In this document: one piece after another, positions 1 through 44,419 of the stretch
Layout: each line of letters begins with the position of its first letter
Numbering within the stretch: the stretch's first letter is position 1
Assembly: GCF_027596085.1 (NCBI RefSeq)
Contig: NC_072465.1
Span: 19,772,707 to 19,836,706, forward strand
Direction: 5' to 3'
Source of the DNA: Anoplopoma fimbria
Taxonomy: Eukaryota > Chordata > Actinopteri > Perciformes > Anoplopomatidae
Length of the DNA: 64,000 bases
The notes under the pieces: model-generated
The model's input: the letters and a program-made list of their open reading frames with translations, nothing else
The model's database searches: none
Told to the model about the DNA's origin: nothing
Program-made: the position numbers and the translations under genes

Positions 1-1022
1 TGATGATTAAATTTCCCCGTATTGTGGAAGCTGCTTTTTCTTGGAGACTGTGTGCTTGCGTTTCTGTGCTTTATCACCCTACAGCCACTTTTTCTCCTTG
101 CAAATACCTCCACAGGGTGTTGTTCTCTGTGCCTCGATTCATCGCGGTTGTTGTCGGCTCTTTTTGTGTTCATAGCTTTCTCTCCCCTGCATACAAATGG
201 GGACTTTCACCACTGTCTCCAGCTCGGTTGAAGATGAAATCACGAGGATGCTGCCTATAGGTTCTGGTCCGGGCCTCTCCATCTTTTTAAACTGGTTATG
301 TATCTCCGTGATAAGACTATGAAATACAATGCTGTGGTGCTTCTGTGTGTATAACTCTTAAAACCACAAAGCTTTATGTTCTGAAGTAAAAAAAAGATTA
401 ACTATAAATATTGTTCCTTCGATGATAAAAACCTTAAGATATAAACTCAGTATTGTTTTTGCACTAAATCTACTTGGTGAATACAAAGAACGCTGAGCTT
501 TACTGCCTCACGTTGATGTTCAATTCTAGCTTATTTTTAGGACAATATAATTTTAGCTGTAAATAAAAACATATATTTTTTACCCCAAAAACATGCAGAC
601 AATGTTAAAGAAGTTTTATCAGCCCTTAGTTATGTCTGCAGTCTTCCTCTCAAGCTGCATACAGCCCCAACACCCCCCATTAATAAGGTAGGACTTCATG
701 TAGCCTAAGGGTCGAAAGATAGTGCAAAAGAAGTCCATCACTTGCTACTGCATGGTCATTTTTTTTCTCAGCTCCTCTCTTTTCTCATAATGACTTTGGC
801 AGCAAGACAGTAAGAGGACAATAGGATATGTACACCCTTCATGACAACATTATCATTTATCCATATGCATCTAGGTTTGTGCATTTAGCTATAAGAGTTT
901 GAATTTTCAACCGTGTACTGAAAGGACACCGTACAGTATTAACAAACGTAAAGCACAGTATTAAAAAATGTGAGTTGTGTGTTTCACTGATTCAAAGCCA
1001 TGTGTTAAGTGCATTAACACAC
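1..1022 (-). other. kif5a intron 5 (partial), no gene seen
   Basis: This stretch lies 3' of kif5a exon 5 on the minus strand. It begins with the intron donor (minus-strand gtgtgt at 1022-1017) and runs off the left edge. I looked for the next kinesin exon, which should encode the segment after DLLD and lead towards the switch I region, and did not find it, so the rest of the gene lies to the left of the window. The sequence is AT-rich and carries no RNA gene or repeat I recognise. Confidence 0.7.
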
Positions 1023-22114
<21,092 letters not shown>

Positions 22115-22640
22115 TGTAGAGGGTTGGAAATTAGAAGACGCGCTCCCAAAAGATTACGAGGAATATTAAATTAAGGATGAAATATTCCCTTTGCAACCTT
22201 TTCCCGTAAACCACCTGGACGCAGGCTGAAACCGCCGGCTATACCATCATGCAAAGCAAGACTGGCAAGCGAAGCATTTGGAAGAATGTACACGAGTTTT
22301 TGCAGAGACTAAAGCCGAAATTCATTAAAGAAACGAAAAAGAAAGAATCCCGTTTTTAAAAGAGTTTTCTCCTTTTTAAATTTCCTCAAAAAACCAACTC
22401 AGGTGTAGTGGAGCGGTGGAGAACAGATGGAGAGTTGTAAATCGTGAGTATATTCCGAGCTGGTCCGGTCGGCAGTGGCTGCACAGAAGCATGCCTTGCA
22501 TCACTGTCATCCCAGTGACTCTCACTGGGGGCGGGGCTTGTTGAAGGAGCGACTCCAAATCCTCCCTCATCAGGACCACTGAGCAGAGGGACCGAGGATC
22601 AGGGACAGGAGCTCCCACTCTGCTTCTTATTCCTGAACCA
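22115..22640 (-). promoter_or_regulatory. kif5a 5' flank / putative promoter
   Basis: Sequence immediately upstream of the kif5a ATG. It contains a GC box (GGGGGCGGGGC, 22527-22537) typical of Sp1-bound TATA-less promoters. There is also an RE1-like half site TCAGGACCAC at 22570-22579, followed by a poorly matching right half. The transcription start cannot be placed exactly, and the boundary between 5'UTR and promoter is unknown. Confidence 0.45.
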
Positions 22641-22666
22641 CAGCTGTTCTGGCTTCGACAGAAAAG

Positions 22667-22680
22667 TTCCCTTTGAAAAC

Positions 22681-22756
<76 letters not shown>

Positions 22757-23060
22757 TCTATTTATATAGCACCTTTTAAAAACAAGGTTTACAAAGTGCT
22801 TCGACAGAAAAGGCAGCAAAACAGTGCAATAGAAGAAACATTAAGAACAATCGTTAGGATAAAACTAAAATAAGAAACAAAATGAAATAACAAGTGACAA
22901 TTAAATAAACGAACAAAATAAATAAAATCGAGTAAAATAGGTAAAGATAAAATAGTAAACGAATATAAGATACAATACTAAAACCAAATTAAAACGAAAC
23001 ATTAAAACGACGACATCACATAAAAGCCATTCTGTAAAAATGTGTCTTAAGAAGTGATTT
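22667..23060. repeat. (AAT)n tract plus fish retroelement-like tail
   Basis: About 70 bases of TAA/AAT trinucleotide (22683-22755) lead into ctctatttatatagcacctttt...acaaagtgctt. That phrase recurs at the end of several teleost non-LTR elements. The following A-rich sequence up to about 23060 (aatgtgtcttaagaagtgatttaaaag) also fits that family. The 15-mer GCTTCGACAGAAAAG occurs both just before (22652-22666) and within (22798-22812) this segment. Confidence 0.6.
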
Positions 23061-23390
23061 AAAAGAGATTACTGATTCTGCAAGTATAAGTAGTCTTAAA
23101 CACTCTAGTTTCAGGTGGAGCACAGCTGTTTAAGCTGCTGCTTGTTGTATCGGGTGAGATGATTCTGTTGACAGTAGTTTCTAAGCAGAGAATATCCCCA
23201 TGCAGGACAAACTGGGTAGTCGTGTGAAAACAAAAGGCTTGATCATTTTTTAAGAGAGATTTACAGGGGTATGGGTAATCCGTTGATGCATCACTTGCAT
23301 TAAATTGGAAGACTTGAGAGAGACAGATTAAATGAAAGAATGGTAGAAATTGAAGCAGCTAAAAATATTCTGGCTTGTAGTCAAATAACC

Positions 23391-23446
23391 AGTAAGCTGT
23401 AGTACATTTGGTTATTAACAAATAACCAAATGTACTACAGCTTACT
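23391..23446. repeat. Perfect 26-bp inverted repeat with 4-nt loop
   Basis: The left arm 23391-23416 (AGTAAGCTGTAGTACATT...) is the exact reverse complement of the right arm 23421-23446, separated only by AACA. It lies between kif5a and dctn2, outside any coding exon. Transcribed on either strand it would fold into a 26-bp hairpin. Confidence 0.95.
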
Positions 23447-23586
23447 ATAGGTTTACATTTAAAATGAATGTATTTGCTTTTTAGTGAGAATTGTGAAATA
23501 GTCTAAAGCAAGCTATGTACTCGTTTCACACCAAGAAATAGACCAATATATCCAGAGTGGCAATATATCTAGAGTGCCCCCCCCCC

Positions 23587-23628
23587 TTCAAAGTAGTTGA
23601 ATGAGAAGGTGTGTCCAAACTTTTGACT
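23587..23628. mobile_element. Truncated Tc1-like MITE end
   Basis: TTCAAAGTAGTTGAATGAGA through GTGTCCAAACTTTTGACT matches the right terminal inverted repeat of the Tc1-type elements at 24940-25171. Only the terminus survives. Confidence 0.75.
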
Positions 23629-23629
23629 T

Positions 23630-23700
23630 GTAAGATAAGATAAGATAAGATAAGATAATCCTTTATTAGTCCCGCAGCGGGGAAATTTGCTGTATATGTA
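23630..23700 (-). mobile_element. Non-LTR retroelement 3' tail with (TTATC)n
   Basis: Read on the minus strand, a segment with GGACTAATAAAGGATTATC is followed by repeated TTATC pentamers (plus-strand TAAGA repeats at 23630-23656). This is the usual 3' terminus of abundant fish LINE/SINE families, and it includes an AATAAA. Only the tail is present (5' truncated). Confidence 0.7.
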
Positions 23701-24089
23701 TGTAGAATTCAATAAATAATAATGTGTAGTGGGCTATGTATATATCTTTTTTTTGCTATAAACATGGCCTACTACCTCTTTTTTGCGTGCAAAAATTTGA
23801 CAATAAATAAAATTCTAGATAAAGGTCATCATTTTTTCGGACCGAGTGAATCATCTTTTCAATCGAAGCTCTTTGTGCGGTTGATTGAGTTGCCTGGTTG
23901 CACCTTTAGCGCCACCGTGTGACGACTCTGCCGCAGTTCAAACAAATAATTAAAAAATATATATATATAATTTTTATTATTGAAACGAATTAGTTGTTAA
24001 GTATGGTATGAGTGCGACAACAAATAATAATAAAAAAATAAATAAATAAATAAACGGTGCTAAAAAACAGAAAGGGGACGTTATAGTGT

Positions 24090-24409
24090 ATCGCTCAAAC
24101 TGCGCATGCGTAGAGACGTTCCCACTTTCTCGGGAGTGTTCGATTCGTTGGTGTTGGAACGCCGTTGTCCTCTTCCGCTCCGTTGCCGCTAACGCATCAC
24201 CGCCCGCTCGACTACGCTTCCATAAAAACCAAACGCACACGTAAAGCCAAGTCAAGCTAGCGTAGTGACCGCACCAGAGAGACTGCTGGCTCATCTACCG
24301 CTAGCTTCTGTCACTATCTGACTCTTTTCATCCATAAAACACACATTTTAAGACCCGCTACTACCTCCTACAGCGGTTTATTAGTCTCCTCTTTGCCTCC
24401 CCGCTGAAC
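24090..24409 (+). promoter_or_regulatory. dctn2 promoter and 5'UTR
   Basis: CpG-containing sequence upstream of the dctn2 ATG. TGCGCATGCGTA at 24101-24112 matches the NRF1 palindrome found in many housekeeping TATA-less promoters. No TATA box is evident. The mRNA start is probably within 24.1-24.35 kb. The ATG context is GAACATGG. Confidence 0.55.
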
Positions 24410-36755
<12,346 letters not shown>

Positions 36756-37515
36756 ACGGTGGCAGACTTTGGACCGGTCCAGGAGAAGAGTAAAGAACAT
36801 GGACAAATGTGAGCTGGCTAGAGAGCACCGAGGAGGGATTTGGGTTTTAACTCTGTCCTTTCTGGCCATCTCTCTCTCTCTCTTCCGCTCCTCTTCACCT
36901 CTGCCTTTTTTTTCACTAAGTGGAATGTTAGAGAGTTGGAAAAGATGGAATAACAAATCAAAACATAAGGAGACTAAAAGTCTTGTCCACCCTCCTCTCC
37001 TCTCCCTTTCTCTTGCATCAAATTGATATCAAATGAAAACACATTTGTCCACTCTAAACATGCCACTGATTGCAGTCCCCTGTTAAGCTTATTGCGTTTT
37101 AGACCTGATTGTTTTTATTATTATTAGTATAAAACATAAGAAATTCCTCCATTCCTTTCAAACTTTGTACTGTATACTCTGGTCAAATTAAATAGATCAC
37201 AGTAATGATCGGTTGATGCATTAAAGATCTTGTCAACTGTGTAAAAAAACAAACAAAAAAAAAAAAACCAAGATCTATTGTTGTAGCGGGAGCACGTTTG
37301 TGCGAGTGTCGGGGCCGAGTCACGGAAGGAAAGCTTGTAAATATGCCTGTGTACCTAATTGTTTCTTCACGCTCAGTCGCTTGTAACTATATTATTATGA
37401 CTGAGACCGGACACCACAGACAAACTTTTAATCTGCTTTGTCATTGCCTACAAGTCAACTGTATTGTACATCTGTGGTCATGGGAACGGATCAATAAAAA
37501 GTGCGATAAGCTTGC
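36756..37515 (+). other. dctn2 3'UTR
   Basis: Sequence from the TGA (36753-36755) to just past the polyadenylation signal, about 750 bases. It contains an A-rich stretch near 37243-37267. Confidence 0.75.
37493..37498 (+). terminator. dctn2 polyadenylation signal AATAAA
   Basis: Canonical AATAAA in cggatcaataaaaagtgcg, followed within about 30 bases by a T-rich stretch. It lies 740 bases after the stop codon. Confidence 0.8.
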
Positions 37516-40500
37516 CATTTCTTTTCTTTTATGAGATGAAGATAGCTTTTTTTTTTTTAATGATCACTTAATCATTGAAATAGCTTCCCACGTCATACTT
37601 ATTTGGTTGAATGGAAATAAAAAGATGATTACTATTCTGTATTAATCACTAAATTTATTGGATTAAATAGAAGTCTTTATTTTTTTTTCTTCATAGTAAA
37701 GCATGTGGATATGTCTGGGCAGATGCCTGATCAGTTATATCAGATGAGTGTAGTGGATGATGCAAGGTTACATACTGACAGTGAACAAGGTACGGCACAA
37801 ACAAGTGGCTGGTAGAGTCATCAGCTGTTTGTATTGCAACATTTAGCCATTTGTCATGTAAAACACATTTTATAGAGATAATTTGCCTTCTTAATTTTAT
37901 TCTAATCTGGTGATATTTAAACATTTTTAATAAATACTAATTTGTGGTTTCTTAATTATATGAGATTGTCATGCCCATGTATGACACTGGGTGGCAGCAT
38001 AGCATCTATTTAAAAAACACTTTGTTCACTGTCATGCAGCTTTCAAAGATAATATCACATACGATACATAAGAGTGAATTATTCTGCCATACTTTAACAT
38101 ATTTCTGTCCCATCAAATTACCCTGTAGAAATAAATTATGTTACACTTAATGTTAAATAACTAACAATCCAGGTTGTGTTTTCTCTGATAATCCCTAAAA
38201 GGAGAGTAACGTGAGATTATTGACCAACTGTATTTGAAGTGGATAGAAAGACCTCATTTTAGTTTTTACAACATTGTCTACAATGAAAAAATAGATTCAA
38301 AAGTCACTGAAAACTTGTGATGATGAAGAGCTTTAAGGCATCAATCATGAACGACAACACTTCAAGCTGTCGGATAATAATAATAAATAATGATAAACAA
38401 TAAATAAACAAGCATCAAACTGATTATTAAGAAAGAGTATTTTTAAGTCGATGAGACTAGTGTCCTAAAAGATTAAAAGGTAAACGTTTGTTAACACAAC
38501 CACGTCTATACTTGACAATGAATGAAGACATAAGGCAAGAGACGCAATAGAAATGTGCCAGAAATAATGAAGCATCCAATATCATCAAATTAGTGGTTTT
38601 AAATGTGTTAAATGTTTGTCATTTACATAGTCAATTAACACAAGGCACTCAGTGATTTTCTCTGAGGTCAGCCTCAAATCCATCTGGCATTAGCAGCTTA
38701 ACAAAAAGCTTGATGTCAGGTGACGGTATTAGTGACAATGGTAAAGTCAGGTAACACAAGATCAGGTGTTTCTGATGAGTCATCCATTCACAGCCGCTCA
38801 TGTGAGTTAAGTAGCTGCCTCAGCAAGCCGCCACAAGTTTACTGAGTTGCCACTAGAAACATATAATCCAGATGTCACTTTTCATTATAAAAAAGCTCTG
38901 CTACAGCTCCTGTGTGAACTCTCATAGCTGCATATCATTGACTGTATTGCGTCTTTCTTATATTTCAGAAAAACGATAAACTGCTGAGTAGCTTTCCGTT
39001 TCCATAATGGAGGGGGCGGGGGGTTCAACACTGAGCTGCTTAAACAGGACGTATCAAGTGTGACTTGCAGGAAACAAGATCCAGAGCTCCAAGTTAGAAG
39101 GGAATGCCCCAGATGAGCACAGAGACATACTGTGTACTGTATATCATGTTGTACTGCATTTGTCATTCTATTTTGGGCGTGAGATTTTGGTCAGCGCAGG
39201 CCTCAACTGTTAAGACTCATTTATACTCTATAACAAAGTGAAGATTGCCAGGAGGTCAACGCAAATTACTGTTTACAGTGAGTATTAGAATAACTCTTTA
39301 GACCACGGCTCTATGTGTGGCCCTGAATATGAACAAGGATAGAAGAATGATGGATGAATGCACTAAAAAACAGGCGATTTTATATTTTATAAATTAAAAC
39401 GAAACTTCTTAGAAGGCTTTTATTATCGTATAAGCTCCAGTCATGTTTTAATCTATGGTGAAATTGGCTCTCGTGAGCTACATGGCAGCAGCCCTCACCA
39501 CCGTTTCCTCCACTGGACAAAGTAAATATTTAAGTCCTCAGGCAGCACAGAGCAGCTGAACACAGAGGAGGCTGTGGGGAGAACCAATTGCTCACAAATC
39601 TGTTTCTAGTGCTGATATGGGGGAAAAAACTAAGTGGAGAGGAAGAAAAGGATGCCTGGAGTGTGTGTGCTTTGCTGCCAGTATACCCACCTGTTCAGAC
39701 AGCCTTTCAAAGTTGAATGCCCTACAGTCTCTTGCTTGAGCTCATGGGTTTTTGCCTTTGCCTTTTTTCTCACGTCTCATCTTTAACACGTATGTCGGAG
39801 ACAAGGAATGAAGAAGTCACGGCACTGGTTACAGTTTAGATATTGATAATAGCACGTTCTTATACATGTCTGTGCCGTACTGTGTTGATTCCAATGCCAC
39901 GTAATCAAATATAACAAAAAATATTCAACAAATATTTAACTAAAGTCAAATGTATTTTTTTTCTATTTTTTTTTCTTTACTGTATCAATAAAAAAAAAAA
40001 AATCTCCTCTATTTTTGATAAACAGTAGTAAAATGACTAATAATAACAATCCTGAACATAAAATGGAAGCAAGGATAAGTAGATGGAGGGAAATAACTGA
40101 CATCGAGAATCAAAAAGAAGCTAAGAAAAGGAGAAAGCAAATCACACAAAAGGTCCTCTGCATCAATTTGTCAAATTGTCCTGCATGGGTCTGGACAGGT
40201 GAGGCGTCTGTGGTGAAGCAGAGAGGAGGACAGAAGAAGAGGGCGGAGGTAGGCAGAGTAAAAAAAATAGGATGGATACCGTTGTGGGGCAGAATGAGAG
40301 GCTCGTAGCGAATGAGAAAAAAGAGGAGACGGAGACTGTGGTGTAAAGAAGAAGTGAGACGTAAACAGGGTTTTAACGGGACTAACAAGATTGTCCACAA
40401 AGTCGTCCCAAAGGTCCAAACACAGAAATCTCAACAAGTGGATGTGACATCTAGCTGTTAAATCTGGACAAGAAAAGAAAGGATTGAGTGGATAACTTGA

Positions 40501-40977
40501 AAACTCTCAAGATAAACCTGAAATTATTGCTTTCTGCTTTATGTGAATGCTGGACATCCTCCTTGTACAGGATAAGAAAGATGGGAGGAAATAAAGATGC
40601 AAATAAGTTGATTAATGAGCATCATCGAGACAATAGAGAAGTGCAGTATTGGCCTCAGCTGAGATCGGCATTGGCAAAAGAGATGAATGTTGTAACAATG
40701 GGGACCTAAAGATTGAAGACAAAGCACTGTAAGTAATAATTGTTGGCAAAATATCCCATTTATATATATTGCTGTAGAATCTCACCCATGCACCACTGCC
40801 ACTCTCAAGTTTCACTCTTCATTCCACACACGCAACCGGAGATTTTTTTTGTTTAAATATTTCTTTCCCAGTTTTCACCAATAGGCCAGCATATCTGATA
40901 AGGTGAGGAGGACTGTCTGCTGGTTGTCTGGGAACCAGAAAAGGAGTTAAAGCACACAATGAGACAGGGCGAGCCAA

Positions 40978-41010
<33 letters not shown>

Positions 41011-41100
41011 AAGAAAAGGGATTTACTGTATCACCAGTCGATGTTAACAGCTGTATCAGTTGGTCTCAGTTCAGAGAGGGGAAGGATTCCGACAGCTGGT
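37516..41100. other. Intergenic, no gene recognised (first half)
   Basis: Between dctn2 and ddit3. Open frames are short and unconvincing; the longest here (40015-40308, plus) is lysine-rich with no family resemblance and no splice support. In human this interval holds MBD6. No methyl-CpG-binding domain exon was recognised on either strand. A GA-rich tract at 40979-41018 precedes the next microsatellite. Confidence 0.55.
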
Positions 41101-41102
41101 GT

Positions 41103-41198
<96 letters not shown>
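41101..41198. repeat. (TG)n microsatellite
   Basis: About 98 bases of pure TG repeat in the dctn2-ddit3 intergenic region. Confidence 0.97.
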
Positions 41199-41200
<2 letters not shown>

Positions 41201-42345
41201 AGGGGGGGAACTGGGTGTGGAGCCTTGACCAAGGGCACAGGACAGAGAGAAGAGAGTGTGGTGGCTGGAAATTCCCCAGACTCTTTCTGTCTATAAAAAA
41301 ACAAAGAGAACAAGAGCTAAATTTTGTTAAAAACTCCAAACATTAACAATCACCACCGTCTTCTTCTTATTTTTTTTTCATCATTGATAGTTGATTTCAT
41401 TTCAAACACCACCGCAACATTTCTTCTACATCAACGTGGCCCCACGTAAAAAAGAGCAGGCAAATAAGACCAATGTTTTTTTCTGTTCACATTAAAAAAA
41501 CATTTTCATAGATATTTTAGACATTGTAGTTTTTGTTTGTTCAGCTTGTTTTGTGTTTACAATAGATACATTTGGATATCATACTTTACACGAGTGTAAA
41601 AGTTGGGTGGAAATACCTGGACTAGCCTTTTTTCAAATATACACTGTAATACATAACAATTGTGCAAGTATTAGGTGTAGGTCTGCTGAAATATATATTA
41701 CTTAAAAATAATATTAACAAGGCAGACCAAAAGATATTAAGTGAGATTAAGATACAGCAAATAAACATTAGAGAAACACCATAGCAACTGATAAATACAA
41801 ATTAAACATTCAGTAAAACCTAAATCTCACCTAAAAGCTGATCCACATGACCAGACGGTAACCAGGAGGAGCGCGTTTACACTTGTTGTCAGCTCAGTGT
41901 CATAAGAGAATAACATAATCAATAATAAATCGTATCTATAACTCCCTGTATCTTTGTTTTAGTTTTTTTTCTCATTTTATTTGAAAAGGGTGTCAATTGA
42001 GAAGACAATCAATTAGTAAACAGGGACCGTCGTCGTCAGACTCAACAGGGGAAAAAGAAAAAAAAAGGCAAACTCGATCCTGGGTTGTAAACAGTTTTTT
42101 TTTTTTTTTTTTTTATAATGAATACAACACAGACAACGAGACTGACAAAATAAACAGACGGCAGGAGCGCAGAGGGAGGGAGGGGAGTGCGGAGAAAGTA
42201 TGCTGAACTACTCAGCAACAGCCACTCAAGTCGTGACGCGTTCACGGTGCTTCCTGCAGCGCTTTAACCCGGGTCCTAGAGACAGTATTTGAGCTTTCTA
42301 TTCGCTACTTGGCGCTGTTGCTATGGGGGCTGTGCATGGAGAACT

Positions 42346-42348
<3 letters not shown>
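41199..42348. other. Intergenic, AT-rich then CpG-containing
   Basis: Mostly AT-rich sequence. The segment around 42.13-42.29 kb is purine- and CpG-richer (GTGACGCGTTCACGG near 42233) after a long poly-T at about 42095-42114. This may be the edge of an unannotated regulatory element or promoter. No exon identified. Confidence 0.35.

Positions 42349-42412
<64 letters not shown>
42349..42412. repeat. (TG)n microsatellite
   Basis: About 64 bases of TG repeat. Confidence 0.95.
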
Positions 42413-42415
<3 letters not shown>

Positions 42416-42479
42416 AGTTTGGGATAAGGGCAGAAAGTGTCAGGAGCATGATGAAACGTGGTTTTATTTTGATGTCACT

Positions 42480-42498
42480 TTGTTGTTGTTGTTGTTGT

Positions 42499-42530
<32 letters not shown>
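42480..42530. repeat. (TTG)n followed by (ATG)n
   Basis: TTG triplets switch at about 42500 to ATG triplets, giving a compound trinucleotide microsatellite of about 50 bases. Confidence 0.93.
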
Positions 42531-43198
42531 TTTATCTTATTAGTAACTGTAACTGTAACATGAAAACATCTACTGTCTGGTTTCTCGTGCTTCTGATACG
42601 GTGACCTTGTTGAACTTTGTGGATTTAATCACATATTTCATCACTTTTCTATAAAGTGGTTTCATTGTATGTGCTGTAGTCAGTGTAAGAGTATTTTGGC
42701 TCTGTCAAATATATGATGTCACAAAACTATAATGGATTTATGTAAATAAAATAATCTCATTGGCTATTTATGTCTGTGAATGTGACATTAAAGAACAACA
42801 GAGTCTATAACTCTATAAATCTATACTAAATAGTAAAACAAACATTTCAATTAAAACCTGATGATCCTTTTAAATATCAGTATCTATAAACACAATGGCA
42901 CTTCTTAGTAAATGTACAGTGAAACAAAGCTATCATTTTTTTTTTATAAATAGTGAAATCGTTTTTGACAATGTTGACATATCGATGGGTAATTGTGAGT
43001 TAAATTGATCAATAAATGCCAATTGTGCCTCTTTTCTTTTTTCTTTTTTTTTACATCTACATCAACACCACACTTCAAACCCTATGAGTTTCTCAATGTT
43101 TTTGTGGGGTTATTCTAACAATTTTTTTGATATTGTCTGCCTATTTTATTCTTATACTATTCAACCTTGTATTACAGTGATTTACAGGCAAAACAATG

Positions 43199-43262
43199 CC
43201 AAATAAATCTTTAATATTATTATATTCCTTTATTGATCCCCATGGGGGAAATTCGAGTGTTG
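43199..43262 (-). mobile_element. Non-LTR retroelement 3' tail
   Basis: Read on the minus strand, CCCCCATGGGGATCAATAAA is followed by GGAATATAATAATATT, a tail shared by many fish LINE copies (compare the related tail at 23630-23700). The 5' part is replaced by the adjacent minisatellite. Confidence 0.65.
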
Positions 43263-43269
43263 CAGCAGC

Positions 43270-43617
43270 TCAACTACACAGACACAGACAATAAATAAAT
43301 ACTATACAATACACAGACAATAAATACACATACTATACAACTACACAGACAATACATACACATACTATACTATACAACTACACAGACAATAAATACACAT
43401 ACTATACAACTACACAGACAATAAATACACATACTATACTACAATAAATACACATACTATACAAACACAGACAATAAATACACATACTATACAACTACAC
43501 AGACAATAAATACACATACTATACTATACAACTACACAGACAATAAATACACATACTATACAACTACACAGACACAGACAATAAATACACAATAAATACA
43601 CATACTATACAACAAAA
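43270..43617. repeat. ~32-bp minisatellite
   Basis: About 350 bases built from a unit of CACAGACAATAAATACACAT plus ACTATACAACTA, repeated roughly ten times with partial and fused units (ACAATAAATACACATACTAT lacking the CAACTACACAG part). It directly abuts the LINE tail, suggesting expansion from the element's own sequence. Confidence 0.9.
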
Positions 43618-43734
43618 TAAAGATAGTAATAGATAATTGATCAAATACAAACGATAACACACCTTATCAGAGACAAAAACGTGTATTAAAAGTTGTTTTA
43701 TCATTATTATTATAACAGTCTAATAAAATAAAAA

Positions 43735-44030
43735 AAATGCTGAATTCCGTCAGTAGCAGCTGGTTGTTATAACCGGACACCTAAGAGGGGCCAGCCTGCT
43801 GCTGGATCACACCCAGCAGCGCTCCCTCGGCCTGGGCGGATATGTTTTCATATCTCGCGGAGCTGCAATAGAGCGCGCGGTATGAAATGAATGGGAATAG
43901 GACACCACATGTGTACCTAAAGTCTGCTCTGCTGCATGCTGCGAATACCGACAAATAAGAAAGACGTGTCGTCCAGAACCACACTCGGTCCTGCAGAAAG
44001 GAGGTCCGTTTATATGTGGATTATGCAGTA
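43735..44030. other. CpG-containing non-coding segment
   Basis: GC-richer island (CTCGCGGAGC, AGAGCGCGCGG) in an AT-rich spacer, ending at a TG microsatellite. No exon or known motif could be assigned. It lies about 0.5 kb upstream of the ddit3 promoter block and may be a distal regulatory region. Confidence 0.3.

Positions 44031-44032
<2 letters not shown>

Positions 44033-44095
<63 letters not shown>
44033..44095. repeat. (TG)n microsatellite
   Basis: About 62 bases of TG repeat roughly 330 bases upstream of the ddit3 CARE. Confidence 0.95.
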
Positions 44096-44096
<1 letters not shown>

Positions 44097-44419
44097 AATG
44101 TAATTTGACAAAACTGAACAGAAGTCATGTTATCAAAAGTCAGGTGAAAAAAAAAAGAAAATTCCCATACAATTAATTAATTAAAAATAAATTAAAAAAA
44201 ACAGCAAGAAAGCGCTAAATGTTTTTTTTCTTTCTCCTACAATAAAACAATTCTTGAGAAATTCATTTTAACTTTTGTGTTCCGCAAACAAACAATTCTT
44301 CGACATTAGATATCCATGCATATATGTATATTTTTAGATTTTTAGTTAGAGCCAACACTGTTTAATAAAACATGTTCGGATTCTGCTGGTGTTATCCCCA
44401 GCTAGAAACTGGTTGCCAA

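Noticed and set aside
40015..40308. 97-codon lysine-rich plus-strand frame between dctn2 and ddit3
   Set aside because: It starts in a low-complexity region, resembles no family, and could not be joined to any other exon. Not counted as a gene or as mbd6.
43270..43617. CRISPR-like array
   Set aside because: The repeats are contiguous, without unique spacers, and AT-rich in a vertebrate genome. This is a minisatellite.
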